Positions 43,560 to 53,622 of a stretch of 64,000 nucleotides of DNA are shown here, in pieces. How positions within the stretch are numbered: the first letter of the stretch is position 1; each line of letters begins with the position of its first letter. Source of the stretch: Enterobacterales bacterium CwR94. GTDB lineage: Bacteria > Pseudomonadota > Gammaproteobacteria > Enterobacterales > Enterobacteriaceae. The stretch spans positions 1 to 64,000 of the forward strand of contig KZ478062.1 of the NCBI GenBank assembly GCA_002837195.1, given 5' to 3'. A model generated the notes under the pieces. It made no database searches, was not told the origin of the DNA, and saw only the letters and a program-made list of their open reading frames with translations. Both the position numbers and the translations under genes were made by a program.

Positions 43560-44718
43560 ATCAACGCATACGGACTACGATATTATTCCCGCTGAATATC
43601 AAAATTTTATTAGCAGAAACCCGGTTTATACTCGCCATCATGAAGCCAGTACCTTCAGAGTTCAGCAGGCGATTCAGGATTATCAGCAAACAGGCAGAAT
43701 TGAAGAGAAAAACATCTGCAAGCTGGTAATAAAGATGACCAACACCTGCAATCTACGCTGCACTCACTGCTTTCAGTGGCGTGAGGGTGGCTTTCATCAC
43801 GATCAAGATCCCACCGCAATTCCTTTTGACAAATGCCAACACTTGTTCGATTTTGTCGCACGCAATAAGCCCGATATTATCCTCAACGGCGGAGAAGCCA
43901 CGCTTCATCGCGATTTTGGTAAGTTTGTCGACACTTTTGCGGAAATGGGATGTTTTATTCATATCTGTACTAATGGTCTCAGCATTCGTAAGCACTACGC
44001 TGTGTTTGAGCGTTGGCATAATCAATTGGCATTTTTGATTTCCCTCGATGGTACGGGAGATACCCACGACAATATTCGTGGCAAAGGTACCTGGCGTAAG
44101 ACTCTGGCGGCCATTGAGTTGCTGGTCGAAGGTAAGCGCAATGGGAAAAATTGGCTTATTGGCGTCGAAAATACGCTAATGGCCGCCAATCTTGATGAAA
44201 CACTCGCACTGAAGCAAATTTGTGAAGAGATGGGCGTTGACTGGATGATTTTTAATCATCTGTGGATTGCGGGTTTGAGGGATCGCCACGAATATAATCA
44301 GTTCTGCCAATTGTGGGATGTAGTGCCTGTTTCCTATTCTGGTTTCGATACCGGCCCTTTCTCAGAGGCGTATATTGAAAAAGTGATTAGCACTGTCGAG
44401 GCGCTTAAGAATAGTGATAAAACTATTCCCATCCTATTTGGGCCTGACTACTCGCCAGAAGAGCTTGGCTGCTATTATCGCAATGAGATGCCACCGGCAC
44501 CCGCTTACCTAAAAATGGGCTGCAAAATTGATATAGATATTGGTGGTGAATTGGTACTCACTAAGCAATTTCCAGACATTGGATTCGGTAGCGTGCTTGA
44601 TCAGCCTGTTGAAACACTGCTTGCTTCAGAGAAGTACCAAACAGTGGCGAGTATGTTGAGAGACTCCTCATTGGGGATCCTGACCGCTTGTGCAGATACA
44701 CATAATTTGCGTGTATAG
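43546..44718 (+). CDS. Radical SAM protein with degenerate SPASM-like C-terminus
   Basis: A 390-residue enzyme. The [4Fe-4S]/SAM motif CxxxCxxC is C68, C72 and C75 (CNLRCTHC), and the SAM-binding GGE is at 115-117. SLDGTGDTHDNIRG (166-179) is typical of the peptide-modifying SPASM group. In the tail, C309, C325 and C382 and a GGELVLTK strand recall a SPASM/twitch region, but too few cysteines remain for two auxiliary clusters. Family members modify ribosomal peptides or small metabolites; no precursor peptide is obvious here. It overlaps the glycosyltransferase by 14 bp. Confidence 0.85.
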   Translation: MWTRKSTHTDYDIIPAEYQNFISRNPVYTRHHEASTFRVQQAIQDYQQTGRIEEKNICKLVIKMTNTCNLRCTHCFQWREGGFHHDQDPTAIPFDKCQHLFDFVARNKPDIILNGGEATLHRDFGKFVDTFAEMGCFIHICTNGLSIRKHYAVFERWHNQLAFLISLDGTGDTHDNIRGKGTWRKTLAAIELLVEGKRNGKNWLIGVENTLMAANLDETLALKQICEEMGVDWMIFNHLWIAGLRDRHEYNQFCQLWDVVPVSYSGFDTGPFSEAYIEKVISTVEALKNSDKTIPILFGPDYSPEELGCYYRNEMPPAPAYLKMGCKIDIDIGGELVLTKQFPDIGFGSVLDQPVETLLASEKYQTVASMLRDSSLGILTACADTHNLRV

Positions 44719-44829
44719 CAAACTATAACCATCATACTTGCCCCCAGTAGGAGGCTGCAGACTGTCAGTCTCTTACTGAGGCATCAATTGCTGCTGTATT
44801 GAGGCTTCAGCCTGCGGTAGCGCTCCGTT

Positions 44830-45570
44830 TCACATCATCGAGATATTCTTTTCCGCCGTTACGCTGGTCAGGCGTAGCGCACGCGGTCCCATACTTTGCT
44901 GACGCAGCGGAATGTTGCGTAGCTCCTGCCAAAGGCTGTCACCCTGATATTCCCATAATCGAAGTTTGTCGGTTTCAGGGGAAAAGGCGCAAGACCAAAC
45001 CAGCAAGGGTTCTGCATCGCAAATTGCCTGCAAATTTGGCTGATTCATCGCGCGAAGGCGGCCGGATGCAGGGTGTAACTGTAATGCCCGATCGCGCATC
45101 TGCGCATCATTATCGGTCAGTTTCAGAATACTTTGGCGCAGTGTCCAAATTTGCGTGGCGGCTTCAGCAGGATCGCTTTGTGCATTGATCCATGCGCGTT
45201 CAGCGGAGGTGAAATGTTGATGGTGGTGTTCCAGGGTCTGGCGGCTGTGGGCGCGGACTATTTCCATATCTAACCCTGCTTTGCCATTTTCTTCTGCCAG
45301 TAACACGCCGATCATGTTGCCAGCATAAGCGATGCTGAAATCGGGTAATTCGTTATCGAGAAAACAGGGGCGTCCAGCTGCGCTGGTGGTCAGTGCCGGG
45401 AGTTTGTTAATACCGTAAACATGAAACAGGAGTTCAGCCAGCAGCGCACGAGCAGCCAGCCAACGACCACGCCGTCGTTCTGGCAGGGTTTGACTGTGGG
45501 CAATCAGCTCTGAAGAAAGGCGCCCAGTGTGCGTTTGCGGCGGTATCCACCGTGCAAAATGACTTGCCAT
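44830..45570 (-). CDS. yieE: 4'-phosphopantetheinyl transferase YieE
   Basis: A 246-residue Sfp-type phosphopantetheinyl transferase. I start it at the ATG at 45570 (MASHFARWIPP), which matches the MATHFARG start of E. coli YieE and has CGGAG upstream; the longer in-frame ORF to 45918 is rejected. The family centre FSIAYAGNMIGVLLAEENGKAGLDMEIV carries the magnesium-binding aspartate, and SILKLT is the WxxKEAxxK equivalent. It would load a carrier protein with a 4'-phosphopantetheine arm. E. coli has yieE in the same adeP-mnmE interval, so it belongs to the ancestral backbone; whether it serves the neighbouring operon is unknown. Confidence 0.85.
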   Translation of the reverse strand: MASHFARWIPPQTHTGRLSSELIAHSQTLPERRRGRWLAARALLAELLFHVYGINKLPALTTSAAGRPCFLDNELPDFSIAYAGNMIGVLLAEENGKAGLDMEIVRAHSRQTLEHHHQHFTSAERAWINAQSDPAEAATQIWTLRQSILKLTDNDAQMRDRALQLHPASGRLRAMNQPNLQAICDAEPLLVWSCAFSPETDKLRLWEYQGDSLWQELRNIPLRQQSMGPRALRLTSVTAEKNISMM

Positions 45571-45837
45571 TTGTCGCTCCGTGATAATGGTCGGATAATC
45601 ATCACCTGCATTGTAAGAATTTTCTTGCGAAATTGCATCTGGCCTAAGGTATAGCCCACCTTTTTTCAGAACAGTCAGCAATGAGGAAGTGGGAAAACTG
45701 TACCAATGGGTATCAGTGCGGTTTCTGTAATACCTTGTCTTAACATTATTTTCTCTAAAGGGAAGAAACTGTCTATTCCTCAGGGGCGTTGCGGATCCTA
45801 CTCTGTGAAGCGGCCCAACATGACAGAGGAGAAGACG

Positions 45838-46035
45838 ATGTTTCGCCGCATGCAAGATGATATTAACACTGCCTTTTTTAACGAATATAACCGCATTGAG
45901 CAGAACCGCTTGATGCAATATTTGTACAATCTGGGCTATAACGTCCCTGCTATTGCCCGTAAATTTGCGTTAAGTCCGCAATCCGTTTACAGCCGCATTG
46001 ATGCTCACCGTGGTCGTGGTCCTGCGTTTACGTGA
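45838..46035 (+). CDS. Small HTH-containing protein of unknown function
   Basis: A 65-residue protein starting at 45838 behind a strong GAGGAGAAG ribosome-binding site. Residues 26-58 (MQYLYNLGYNVPAIARKFALSPQSVYSRIDAHR) look like a helix-turn-helix, with ARKFALSPQSVYSRI as the recognition part. It is basic at the C-terminus. It is 70 bp before and codirectional with the 543-residue gene and diverges from yieE, so it could regulate either. I do not recognise the family. Confidence 0.7.
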   Translation: MFRRMQDDINTAFFNEYNRIEQNRLMQYLYNLGYNVPAIARKFALSPQSVYSRIDAHRGRGPAFT

Positions 46036-46105
46036 AGCCTTTCAGACTTTAGTGGCAGGCAGACGCGGGTCTGTTTGCCCTTCTTAAAATTATAAGGAAA
46101 TAAAC

Positions 46106-47737
46106 ATGAGCAAAAGTGAAATCAATCAACGTTTAAGAAAGCAAAGTATTGAGTGGTATTTAACGAAAGCGCCCGTACAACTCAGCCACTTCAGTGCGCC
46201 GGAATACTATTCGCCGTTATACAGAACGCTGTATGAACATCTCGGGCGTTCGGCATCTCCTCCGCACCTGCCTTTGCAGTACGATGATCAACTCCGTCGT
46301 GAGATTGAGGCCTGTACGTCAGTGTTTGACCGTTACCTCGTGGCGCTGTATCCCAGCCGTTATGAAGCCTCTAATCCACACGCTTTGCCCGAAGCCTGGT
46401 GTAAGAAAGAGCTGCTGGTGGAGTATCTTTCCGCGCATTACGGCAAAGCAGATCCGGACGGGGATTCCTATAATTATGATCGTGAAGTAAAAAACGTATT
46501 TAGCCTGATTAATCAGGGTGAGGTTGAACATTTTAAAAAAAATGCCAAGTCGGCATTGTACAAATTGCTGGTGCTGTCCTTCAAACTCTCATCTATCAAT
46601 CACAATTGGCGCAACATGGTGCGCTTATTGGATGACGAATCCGCCGCCAAAGCGAGCATGGATAATATTGTTGATTTCAATTCAATGGAGGATGAAAAAG
46701 CCCAGGAATGCAGTGCATTAATTAAAATGTTTTATTATGAGATTGACCAGGGCAAAGAGAACGGTGACGAAACGCACTCGCGGCGGATCCCCATTCTGAC
46801 TTATGCCCAAGGGTTGTTGTACAAGTTCATTAACCTGCATTTTCATATCCACTTTATCAAGGGGACGACCTGCCAGGACCTGCCTGTGCTTATTCAGGAG
46901 ATGGCGGACTGTTTTACCGTAAAACACCGGCCGATCTATTACCGTGATGCCAATCTTGAGCTGTTTGATGCTGTGCAGACCTCGCTGCTGAAAAATATCT
47001 TCAGCAATGGCTTGTTGGCGCGAGAAAGTTTTGATCAGCACACGGAATACCCGTTTATTGGCATTGAAAATCACAACGACTGGATATTGGCAGCGCATAG
47101 CGATTCGCAATTACGTGGAATACTGGAAAAGCAGATAGGTAAGGCGATACCTCAGGAATGGATTACGCTCTCCCAGACGCTGCATAAAATTCTGCGCTGC
47201 TCCGATAAAGTGTTACCCGAGACGGAAGCCGTGCGAGCCAATCTGTGTGCCCTTATCGTGACGCAGTTGCTCAGTCAGGACACCATTATGCTGAAGAGTC
47301 GAGTACAGGGGAGCAAGCGCAATACCTATAACGTGATGCATGAGCTGAAGCGAACGCATATTCAAATGATGCAGTGCGACCCAGAGTTAAAGGACAAACA
47401 TACACTGAGTATGATGAAACCGACCTCATTGCATTTCTTTGAATATTTGTATGATCAGGCGGTATGGTCACTGGATTGTTTGAAATTAAACCGGGCTAAC
47501 GATCGGGAAAGTTTTCAGCAATTTCGCGCGGGCGCTTATCAGGTTATGCGTACGATAGCTAAACAGTTGCAACCGGAAAACCACGTGACCTGTTTGCATT
47601 CACTCAATCTGTTCTTTGAGCACATCTTCAACATGCCTTTCGATTTAGATCACGCATTCCATAAATCATTGAACAACCGTTGGTTTATTGAGCAGCATAT
47701 TGAGAGAGCAAAAATAGTCTGGTCGCCGCTTGGATAA
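46106..47737 (+). CDS. 543-residue protein of unknown function
   Basis: A long, clearly coding frame with an AAGGAA box at 46095-46100. No signal peptide or membrane segment is seen; the protein is charged and mostly helical in appearance, with many His, Gln and Leu residues (HFHIHFIKG near 247). It has no P-loop, helicase, nuclease or kinase motif that I can find. It is the second gene after the small HTH protein and converges on mnmE. E. coli has no counterpart between yieE and mnmE; this suggests an accessory insertion. I do not assign a function. Confidence 0.75.
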   Translation: MSKSEINQRLRKQSIEWYLTKAPVQLSHFSAPEYYSPLYRTLYEHLGRSASPPHLPLQYDDQLRREIEACTSVFDRYLVALYPSRYEASNPHALPEAWCKKELLVEYLSAHYGKADPDGDSYNYDREVKNVFSLINQGEVEHFKKNAKSALYKLLVLSFKLSSINHNWRNMVRLLDDESAAKASMDNIVDFNSMEDEKAQECSALIKMFYYEIDQGKENGDETHSRRIPILTYAQGLLYKFINLHFHIHFIKGTTCQDLPVLIQEMADCFTVKHRPIYYRDANLELFDAVQTSLLKNIFSNGLLARESFDQHTEYPFIGIENHNDWILAAHSDSQLRGILEKQIGKAIPQEWITLSQTLHKILRCSDKVLPETEAVRANLCALIVTQLLSQDTIMLKSRVQGSKRNTYNVMHELKRTHIQMMQCDPELKDKHTLSMMKPTSLHFFEYLYDQAVWSLDCLKLNRANDRESFQQFRAGAYQVMRTIAKQLQPENHVTCLHSLNLFFEHIFNMPFDLDHAFHKSLNNRWFIEQHIERAKIVWSPLG

Positions 47738-47745
47738 AGATGATG

Positions 47746-47766
47746 AAGGGGCAATCGCGCCCCTTT
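47746..47766. terminator. Convergent terminator between the 543-aa gene and mnmE
   Basis: AAGGGGC/GCCCCTT with a 6-nt loop and flanking T and A residues sits in the 33-bp gap between the two 3' ends. It can serve both directions. Confidence 0.75.
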
Positions 47767-47770
47767 CGAA

Positions 47771-49135
47771 TCACTTACCGATGCAGAAGCTGGAGAAGAT
47801 GCGCCCGAGTAAATCATCGGAGGTAAACTCACCGGTGATTTCACTGAGTGCCTGTTGTGCCAGGCGCAACTCTTCCGCCAGTAATTCCCCTGCGCGCGCG
47901 CCTAACAGCTGATCTTTTCCCTGCTCCAGATGGGTGGCGGCCAATGTCAGCGCCTGCAAATGGCGGCTGCGGGCCAGAAAGCCCCCTTCCACATTCGCCG
48001 TGAAACCCATGGTGTGTTTAAGGTGATCGCGCAGTATTTCGATGCCGTCGCCGGTGCGGGCGGAAAGACGAAGCAGCGCGTGGCCATTCACTTCGGTCAG
48101 TCCAAGTGGCTCGCCGGTGGTGTCTACCTTGTTGCGCACCACGGTCACTGGCAAATTGGCCGGTAAACGAGCAATAAAGTCTGGCCAGATTTGCGCGGCT
48201 TCGGTTGCGTCAGTGGTGGTGCCATCGACCATAAATAAAACGCGATCTGCTTTTTCTATTTCCTGCCAGGCACGCTCAATACCAATTCGCTCAACCTCAT
48301 CACTGGCTTCGCGTAAACCGGCGGTATCAATGATATGCAATGGCATACCGTCAATATGAATATGTTCGCGCAAAACGTCGCGGGTGGTGCCGGCGATATC
48401 AGTGACTATCGCGGCTTCACGGCCTGCCAACGCATTTAGCAGGCTGGATTTACCGGCGTTAGGGCGACCAGCAATCACCACTTTCATGCCCTCGCGCAGC
48501 AAACTGCCCTGCCGTGCTTCAGTACGTACAGCATCAAGATCGCCCATTACCGTCATCAGTTGCGCCTCGATTTTACCGTCAGAGAGAAAATCGATCTCTT
48601 CATCCGGGAAATCTATCGCGGCTTCGACATAAATGCGCAGATGCGTCAGGGCTTCCACCAGGTGGTTTACGCGGAGGGAGAAGGCGCCCTGCAGTGAGTT
48701 CAGAGCAGAGCGCGCAGCTTGCTCTGAACTGGCATCAATCAAATCGGCAATCGCTTCTGCTTGCGCTAAATCGAGCTTGTCGTTCAGGAAGGCGCGTTCT
48801 GAAAATTCGCCGGGGCGCGCAATGCGTAAGCCCGGTAAAGCCGCGATGCGTTTCAGCAGCAAATCAAGGATGACGGGCCCACCGTGACCTTGCAGTTCCA
48901 GCACATCTTCGCCCGTAAACGAGTTTGGACCAGGAAACCACAGCGCAATACCTTCATCTAATGCACTGCCATTGGCATCAAGAAACGGCGTGTAGTCGGC
49001 GTAACGCGGCTTAGGCAGTTTACCCAGCAACGCGTGTGCAACAGCGGCGGCTTGTTTACCGGAGACGCGAAGGATACCGACGCCCCCGCGACCGGGTGCT
49101 GTCGCTTGCGCGACGATGGTGTCATGGTGGCTCAT
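47771..49135 (-). CDS. mnmE: tRNA modification GTPase MnmE (TrmE)
   Basis: A 454-residue GTPase, partner of MnmG in wobble-uridine modification. The N-terminal folate-binding domain starts [23 protein letters not shown]. The inserted G domain has P-loop [17 protein letters not shown] and NKVD. The protein ends with FCIGK, carrying the catalytic cysteine of the C-terminal CxGK motif. Length is identical to E. coli. Confidence 0.98.
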   Translation of the reverse strand: MSHHDTIVAQATAPGRGGVGILRVSGKQAAAVAHALLGKLPKPRYADYTPFLDANGSALDEGIALWFPGPNSFTGEDVLELQGHGGPVILDLLLKRIAALPGLRIARPGEFSERAFLNDKLDLAQAEAIADLIDASSEQAARSALNSLQGAFSLRVNHLVEALTHLRIYVEAAIDFPDEEIDFLSDGKIEAQLMTVMGDLDAVRTEARQGSLLREGMKVVIAGRPNAGKSSLLNALAGREAAIVTDIAGTTRDVLREHIHIDGMPLHIIDTAGLREASDEVERIGIERAWQEIEKADRVLFMVDGTTTDATEAAQIWPDFIARLPANLPVTVVRNKVDTTGEPLGLTEVNGHALLRLSARTGDGIEILRDHLKHTMGFTANVEGGFLARSRHLQALTLAATHLEQGKDQLLGARAGELLAEELRLAQQALSEITGEFTSDDLLGRIFSSFCIGK

Positions 49136-49155
49136 GTCTCACCCTCTTCAGAAAC

Positions 49156-49186
49156 AAAAAAACAGGGCGGCAATAATTGCCGCCCT
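49156..49186 (-). terminator. yidC terminator
   Basis: AGGGCGGCAA/TTGCCGCCCT (49164-49186) with a 3-nt loop is followed on the minus strand by GTTTTTTTG (49155-49163). A textbook rho-independent terminator in the 101-bp gap before mnmE, so mnmE probably depends on read-through or its own promoter. Confidence 0.9.
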
Positions 49187-49236
49187 CTGCAAAATGTCCT
49201 GTGCGTTCAGGCCGGTAAATCCCGACCTGAGCGTGA

Positions 49237-50883
49237 TCAGGCTTTCTTCTTGTCGCGGCTGTGTAAGCCACGTTTTTCCAGACCGCGATAAATCATCTGC
49301 TGCTGGAGAATGGTGACCAGGTTGCTGACGATGTAGTACAGCACCAGACCGGATGGGAACCACAGGAAGAACACGGTAAAGATAACCGGCATGTACGTCA
49401 TGATCTTCTGCTGCATTGGATCCGTGACGGTGGTTGGCGACATCTTCTGAATGAAGAACATCGTGATACCCATCAGGATCGGCAGAATGTAGTACGGGTC
49501 TTGCGCAGACAGGTCTTTAATCCACAGCGCGAACGGCGCATGACGCAGTTCTACAGAGCCCATCAACATGTAATACAGCGCAAGGAAGATTGGCATCTGA
49601 ATCAGCAGCGGTAAGCAGCCGCCCAGCGGGTTAACTTTCTCCGCTTTGTACAGCGCCATCATCTCCTGGCTCATCTTCTGCTTATCATCGCCCAGACGCT
49701 CACGCATCGCCTGAATCTTTGGCTGCAGCATGCGCATCTTCGCCATCGAGGTGTACTGCGCTTTGGTCAGCGGGTACATGATGCCACGAACGATGAAGGT
49801 GATAACGATGATCGAGAAGCCCCAGTTACCGATAAAGCTCTGAATAAATTTCAGTAACTTAAACAGTGGCTGAGAGATAAACCAGAGCCAGCCGTAGTCC
49901 ACGGTTAAATCCAGGTGCGGTGCAATGGCCGCCATTTTGTCCTGAATTTCTGGGCCCACCCACAGTGTGGCAGCCAGTGTCTGCTGCGCACCCGGTGCGA
50001 TGGTTTGTGGCGCAGACTTATAGCCGATAGCCGCAACGCCGTTGCCCAGGTTGCTGGTATACAGTTGGTTGTTACCCTGAGTACGAGGTACCCACGCCGT
50101 CGCGAAATATTGCTGCAGCATAGCGACCCAGCCGTTGGCTGTTGTCGTGCTCAGGTTTTCGTTATCTGCGATGGTATCGAACTTATATTTCTCGTATTTG
50201 GTCTCGCCAGTCGAATAAGCCGCGCCACGGAAGGTGTGCAGCGCAAAGTTGCTGCTTCCGGTGTCACGGTGTTTCGGCAGTTCAATCGTCTGCTTTAACT
50301 GACCAAACATTGCCACTTCCAGCGGTTGCTGGCTGGCGTTGTTGATCTGATAGTCGACGTCGATGGCAAACTCACCACGCTTCAATACGAATGTTTTGGT
50401 ATAGGTCGCACCGTTCTCTGCCGTAAAGGTCAGCGGGATACGCAATTCGTTCTGGCCATTTGCCAGTTCGAAGCTCTCCTGTGTGCTGGTATACAGAGGA
50501 CGTTCGCCATTATTCGGATTGTCTGGGCCATTACGGCCGGTCAGGCCACTCTGTGCCTGGTACAAGAAGGCAGGGGTGGTTTCCAATAACTGGAATGGCA
50601 GCGCGGAACCCAGTTTGTCTGGATAGGACAACAGTTGAGCTTGCTCAATGTCGCCGCCGCGTGTGTTGATCTGCAAAGACAGGACATCGGTCTTAACGGT
50701 GATCGTTTTGCCCTGGCCGCTGGCGGGCACGCCCTGGTTAGCGGCATCTCCGGCTGCGCTGGTCGTGGTCTGCGTGGTCTGGGTTTGCTGTGGCTTCGGA
50801 GCGTTGTCCGTCTGCCAGGCTTGCCAGATCATGAAAGACACGAACAGAAAAGCGATGAGAAAAAGATTGCGTTGCGATTCCAT
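49237..50883 (-). CDS. yidC: Membrane protein insertase YidC
   Basis: A 548-residue insertase. It has an N-terminal uncleaved membrane anchor ([18 protein letters not shown]), a large periplasmic beta-supersandwich domain (about 60-340), then the conserved insertase core. The segments [24 protein letters not shown] and [20 protein letters not shown] carry the hydrophilic-groove arginine and helices. It inserts F0 subunit c and other proteins alone or with SecYEG. The order rpmH-rnpA-yidD-yidC-mnmE is conserved. Confidence 0.98.
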   Translation of the reverse strand: MESQRNLFLIAFLFVSFMIWQAWQTDNAPKPQQTQTTQTTTSAAGDAANQGVPASGQGKTITVKTDVLSLQINTRGGDIEQAQLLSYPDKLGSALPFQLLETTPAFLYQAQSGLTGRNGPDNPNNGERPLYTSTQESFELANGQNELRIPLTFTAENGATYTKTFVLKRGEFAIDVDYQINNASQQPLEVAMFGQLKQTIELPKHRDTGSSNFALHTFRGAAYSTGETKYEKYKFDTIADNENLSTTTANGWVAMLQQYFATAWVPRTQGNNQLYTSNLGNGVAAIGYKSAPQTIAPGAQQTLAATLWVGPEIQDKMAAIAPHLDLTVDYGWLWFISQPLFKLLKFIQSFIGNWGFSIIVITFIVRGIMYPLTKAQYTSMAKMRMLQPKIQAMRERLGDDKQKMSQEMMALYKAEKVNPLGGCLPLLIQMPIFLALYYMLMGSVELRHAPFALWIKDLSAQDPYYILPILMGITMFFIQKMSPTTVTDPMQQKIMTYMPVIFTVFFLWFPSGLVLYYIVSNLVTILQQQMIYRGLEKRGLHSRDKKKA

Positions 50884-50901
50884 CGTTAATGTTCTCTGGT
50901 A

Positions 50902-51144
50902 TCAATGTTTTTTTGGCGGCACCGGATCGTCGCCACCCGCGTGTAAAGGGTGGCATTTTAATACGCGTTTAACCGTCAACCAACTGCCTTTTAGCATGCC
51001 AAACCTGCGTAAGGCCTCAATACCGTAAGCCGAACAGGTTGGCGTAAAACGACAATGGGGTCCAAGTAGCGGACTGATGACGCGTTGATAGACGCGAATC
51101 AGCGCAATCAGGAGCCGCGCGCCAGGCGACAGTGACGACGCCAT
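50902..51144 (-). CDS. yidD: Membrane protein insertion efficiency factor YidD
   Basis: An 80-residue protein with the invariant core [37 protein letters not shown] and [13 protein letters not shown]. It helps YidC-dependent insertion. The gene overlaps the 3' end of rnpA by 37 bp in another frame, as in E. coli. The C-terminus is a few residues shorter than in E. coli (85). Confidence 0.95.
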   Translation of the reverse strand: MASSLSPGARLLIALIRVYQRVISPLLGPHCRFTPTCSAYGIEALRRFGMLKGSWLTVKRVLKCHPLHAGGDDPVPPKKH

Positions 51145-51467
51145 AACTTCTCCAAAGCTTCCGTCAGCGCACGATTATCAAGATCGGCCACCCCTTTTTT
51201 CGCCACCACGACAAAATCCATGGCAGGTAAGTCGTGTTGTAAAAGACGAAAGCTTTCACGCGTCAGTCGCTTGATGCGATTGCGCTCATGGGCACGCTTA
51301 ACATTCTTTTTGGCAACAGTGAGACCGATGCGGGGATGCCCCAGCGAGTTTTGGCGGCCGAGGATGGTAATTTGCGGCGTGCCTGCACGTAGCGGCTGCT
51401 GGAAGACGAAGGTGAAATGAGCGGGAGTTAACAAGCGTAACTCCCTGGGAAATGCGAGCTTAACCAC
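51108..51467 (-). CDS. rnpA: Ribonuclease P protein component
   Basis: A 119-residue basic protein that assists the RNase P RNA in 5' maturation of tRNAs. The RNR motif region is seen in [18 protein letters not shown]. It starts at GTG (51467), as in E. coli, 15 bp after the rpmH stop, and overlaps yidD by 37 bp. Length equals E. coli RnpA. Confidence 0.97.
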   Translation of the reverse strand: MVKLAFPRELRLLTPAHFTFVFQQPLRAGTPQITILGRQNSLGHPRIGLTVAKKNVKRAHERNRIKRLTRESFRLLQHDLPAMDFVVVAKKGVADLDNRALTEALEKLWRRHCRLARGS

Positions 51468-51482
51468 GGAGGGTTAGCTTTA

Positions 51483-51635
<153 letters not shown>

Positions 51636-51720
51636 CTAAACTTGAAAATTTCACTAGTGACGCGTGTTTAATGGTCCGTGAAAGACCGACGCCTCAGTGT
51701 ATCTTTAATAAAGAGGCGGG

Positions 51721-51749
51721 ATTGTAATAATTGTACAGTCCGGAGTCAA
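51721..51749 (-). promoter_or_regulatory. rpmH-rnpA promoter
   Basis: On the minus strand, -35 TTGACT (51744-51749) and -10 TACAAT (51721-51726) are separated by 17 bp, about 100 bp upstream of rpmH. The near-consensus spacing fits the strong promoter expected for a ribosomal protein gene. Confidence 0.8.
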
Positions 51750-52220
51750 TTCACTTCGCATTATAACCGCGTCTTTACTGGCCTAATCGCCTTCCGAAGA
51801 GGGCATTCAGCACAAGACGCGCAACACGTGGGCAGGGAATTATACGGGCTTCCTAACAAAGCGCAAGGATCGTCCAGGATCTTCTGCCGATCGCCTGCCT
51901 TTTTGTTGCGCGAAAAGCGTGATGAAGCAGAGCAAAAATGCGTGATTAGGAGCGATCCTCAGTGCGCTTTATGGCAACAAGCGTAAACTGATCCTCCGCG
52001 ATACGCCCCTGTGGATAAAACGGATCAAAACTGTGTAGAAAGTGGAGATCTCTGGAGCGCTTTGCGCTATGATCCGCCCTTCCGCTGACGATCCCACGCC
52101 TGGATCGTAGCCGGAGCAACCGCAAATAGCGGTTCGTATGCCGGATCGGTATGCGTCAACAACGATGAAACGTCTTCAGTACTTTTTCTTTTTATTGATC
52201 TTGTTCGAGTGGAGTCCGCC
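51750..52220 (+). promoter_or_regulatory. dnaA promoter region with DnaA box
   Basis: A gene-free stretch between the rpmH promoter and dnaA. TGTGGATAA at 52010-52018 is a perfect DnaA box (TTATCCACA on the other strand), the element through which DnaA represses its own gene in E. coli. TATGAT at 52068-52073 is a plausible -10 of the downstream promoter. Several GATC sites (for example 51951, 52022, 52047) fit SeqA/Dam control. No other gene is seen here. Confidence 0.75.
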
Positions 52221-53618
52221 GTGTCACTTTCGCTTTGGCAACAGTGTCTTGCCCGATTGCAGGATGAGTTACCTGCCACAGAATTCAGCATGTGGATCCG
52301 TCCTTTGCAGGCCGAACTGAACGACAACACCTTGGCGCTGTATGCCCCAAACCGCTTTGTTCTCGACTGGGTGCGGGATAAATATCTGAATAACATCAAT
52401 ACGCTGTTAAATGAGTTCTGTGGTGTGGATGCGCCGCAGATGCGTTTTGAAGTGGGGACAAAACCCGTCACACAACCTGTCGCCCCTCGCGTGGAGGCGA
52501 CTGCCGCTGCTGTGGCGCCAGCGGCCTTTCACGGCACGCGCCCGGCACCGGTTCGCCCAAGCTGGGATACGCTCCCGGCACCTGCAGAGCTGTCTTACCG
52601 TTCCAATGTGAACACGCGGCATAATTTCGATAACTTCGTTGAAGGTAAATCGAACCAATTGGCGCGCGCGGCGGCGCGTCAGGTCGCAGACAACCCTGGT
52701 GGTGCCTATAACCCACTGTTTCTGTATGGCGGCACAGGGTTAGGTAAAACGCACCTGTTGCATGCTGTGGGCAATGGCATCATGGCGCGTAAACCCAATG
52801 CGAAAGTGGTGTATATGCATTCGGAGCGTTTTGTCCAGGATATGGTGAAAGCGCTGCAAAACAATGCCATCGAAGAGTTCAAACGCTATTACCGCTCTGT
52901 TGATGCATTACTCATCGATGATATTCAATTCTTTGCAAATAAAGAGCGCTCGCAAGAGGAGTTCTTTCACACCTTTAATGCGTTGCTGGAAGGCAACCAG
53001 CAGATCATCCTGACTTCAGATCGCTATCCAAAAGAGATCAACGGTGTCGAAGATCGTCTAAAATCCCGTTTTGGATGGGGATTGACGGTCGCGATTGAAC
53101 CGCCTGAACTGGAAACGCGTGTCGCGATCCTGATGAAAAAAGCGGATGAAAACGATATTCGACTGCCGGGTGAAGTGGCGTTTTTTATTGCCAAACGCCT
53201 GCGTTCGAATGTGCGTGAGCTCGAAGGCGCATTAAACCGCGTAATTGCGAATGCCAACTTTACTGGCCGGGCAATTACCATTGATTTCGTGCGCGAAGCG
53301 CTGCGTGATTTACTGGCGCTGCAGGAAAAGCTGGTCACCATCGATAATATTCAAAAGACGGTGGCGGAGTATTATAAAATCAAAGTGGCGGATCTGCTCT
53401 CTAAACGCCGTTCCCGTTCCGTGGCGCGTCCGCGTCAAATGGCAATGGCAATGGCGAAAGAGTTGACCAACCACAGTTTACCGGAAATTGGTGATGCTTT
53501 TGGCGGTCGCGACCATACCACGGTGCTGCATGCGTGTCGTAAGATCGAGCAGTTGCGTGAAGAAAGTCACGACATCAAAGAAGATTTCTCAAATTTAATC
53601 AGAACATTATCTTCCTGA
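52221..53618 (+). CDS. dnaA: Chromosomal replication initiator DnaA
   Basis: A 465-residue AAA+ initiator. It starts at GTG 52221 ([18 protein letters not shown]), as in E. coli, with GGAG upstream at 52213-52216. Domain I binds DnaB, linker domain II is variable (alanine/proline-rich, about 85-130), and domain III has Walker A GGTGLGKT and Walker [10 protein letters not shown]. Domain IV has the DNA-binding [15 protein letters not shown]. It opens oriC about 33 kb to the left. Confidence 0.98.
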   Translation: MSLSLWQQCLARLQDELPATEFSMWIRPLQAELNDNTLALYAPNRFVLDWVRDKYLNNINTLLNEFCGVDAPQMRFEVGTKPVTQPVAPRVEATAAAVAPAAFHGTRPAPVRPSWDTLPAPAELSYRSNVNTRHNFDNFVEGKSNQLARAAARQVADNPGGAYNPLFLYGGTGLGKTHLLHAVGNGIMARKPNAKVVYMHSERFVQDMVKALQNNAIEEFKRYYRSVDALLIDDIQFFANKERSQEEFFHTFNALLEGNQQIILTSDRYPKEINGVEDRLKSRFGWGLTVAIEPPELETRVAILMKKADENDIRLPGEVAFFIAKRLRSNVRELEGALNRVIANANFTGRAITIDFVREALRDLLALQEKLVTIDNIQKTVAEYYKIKVADLLSKRRSRSVARPRQMAMAMAKELTNHSLPEIGDAFGGRDHTTVLHACRKIEQLREESHDIKEDFSNLIRTLSS

Positions 53619-53622
53619 CGCT

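Noticed and set aside
45571-45918. 5' extension of yieE as a 362-residue protein
   Set aside because: The extra 116 residues have no homology to YieE, overlap the divergent HTH gene, and the ATG at 45570 matches the known N-terminus and has its own ribosome-binding site.
46106-47737. Assignment of the 543-residue protein to a defence family such as an Abi or NTPase
   Set aside because: I could not find a P-loop, HEPN, nuclease or TIR motif; a function would be invented.
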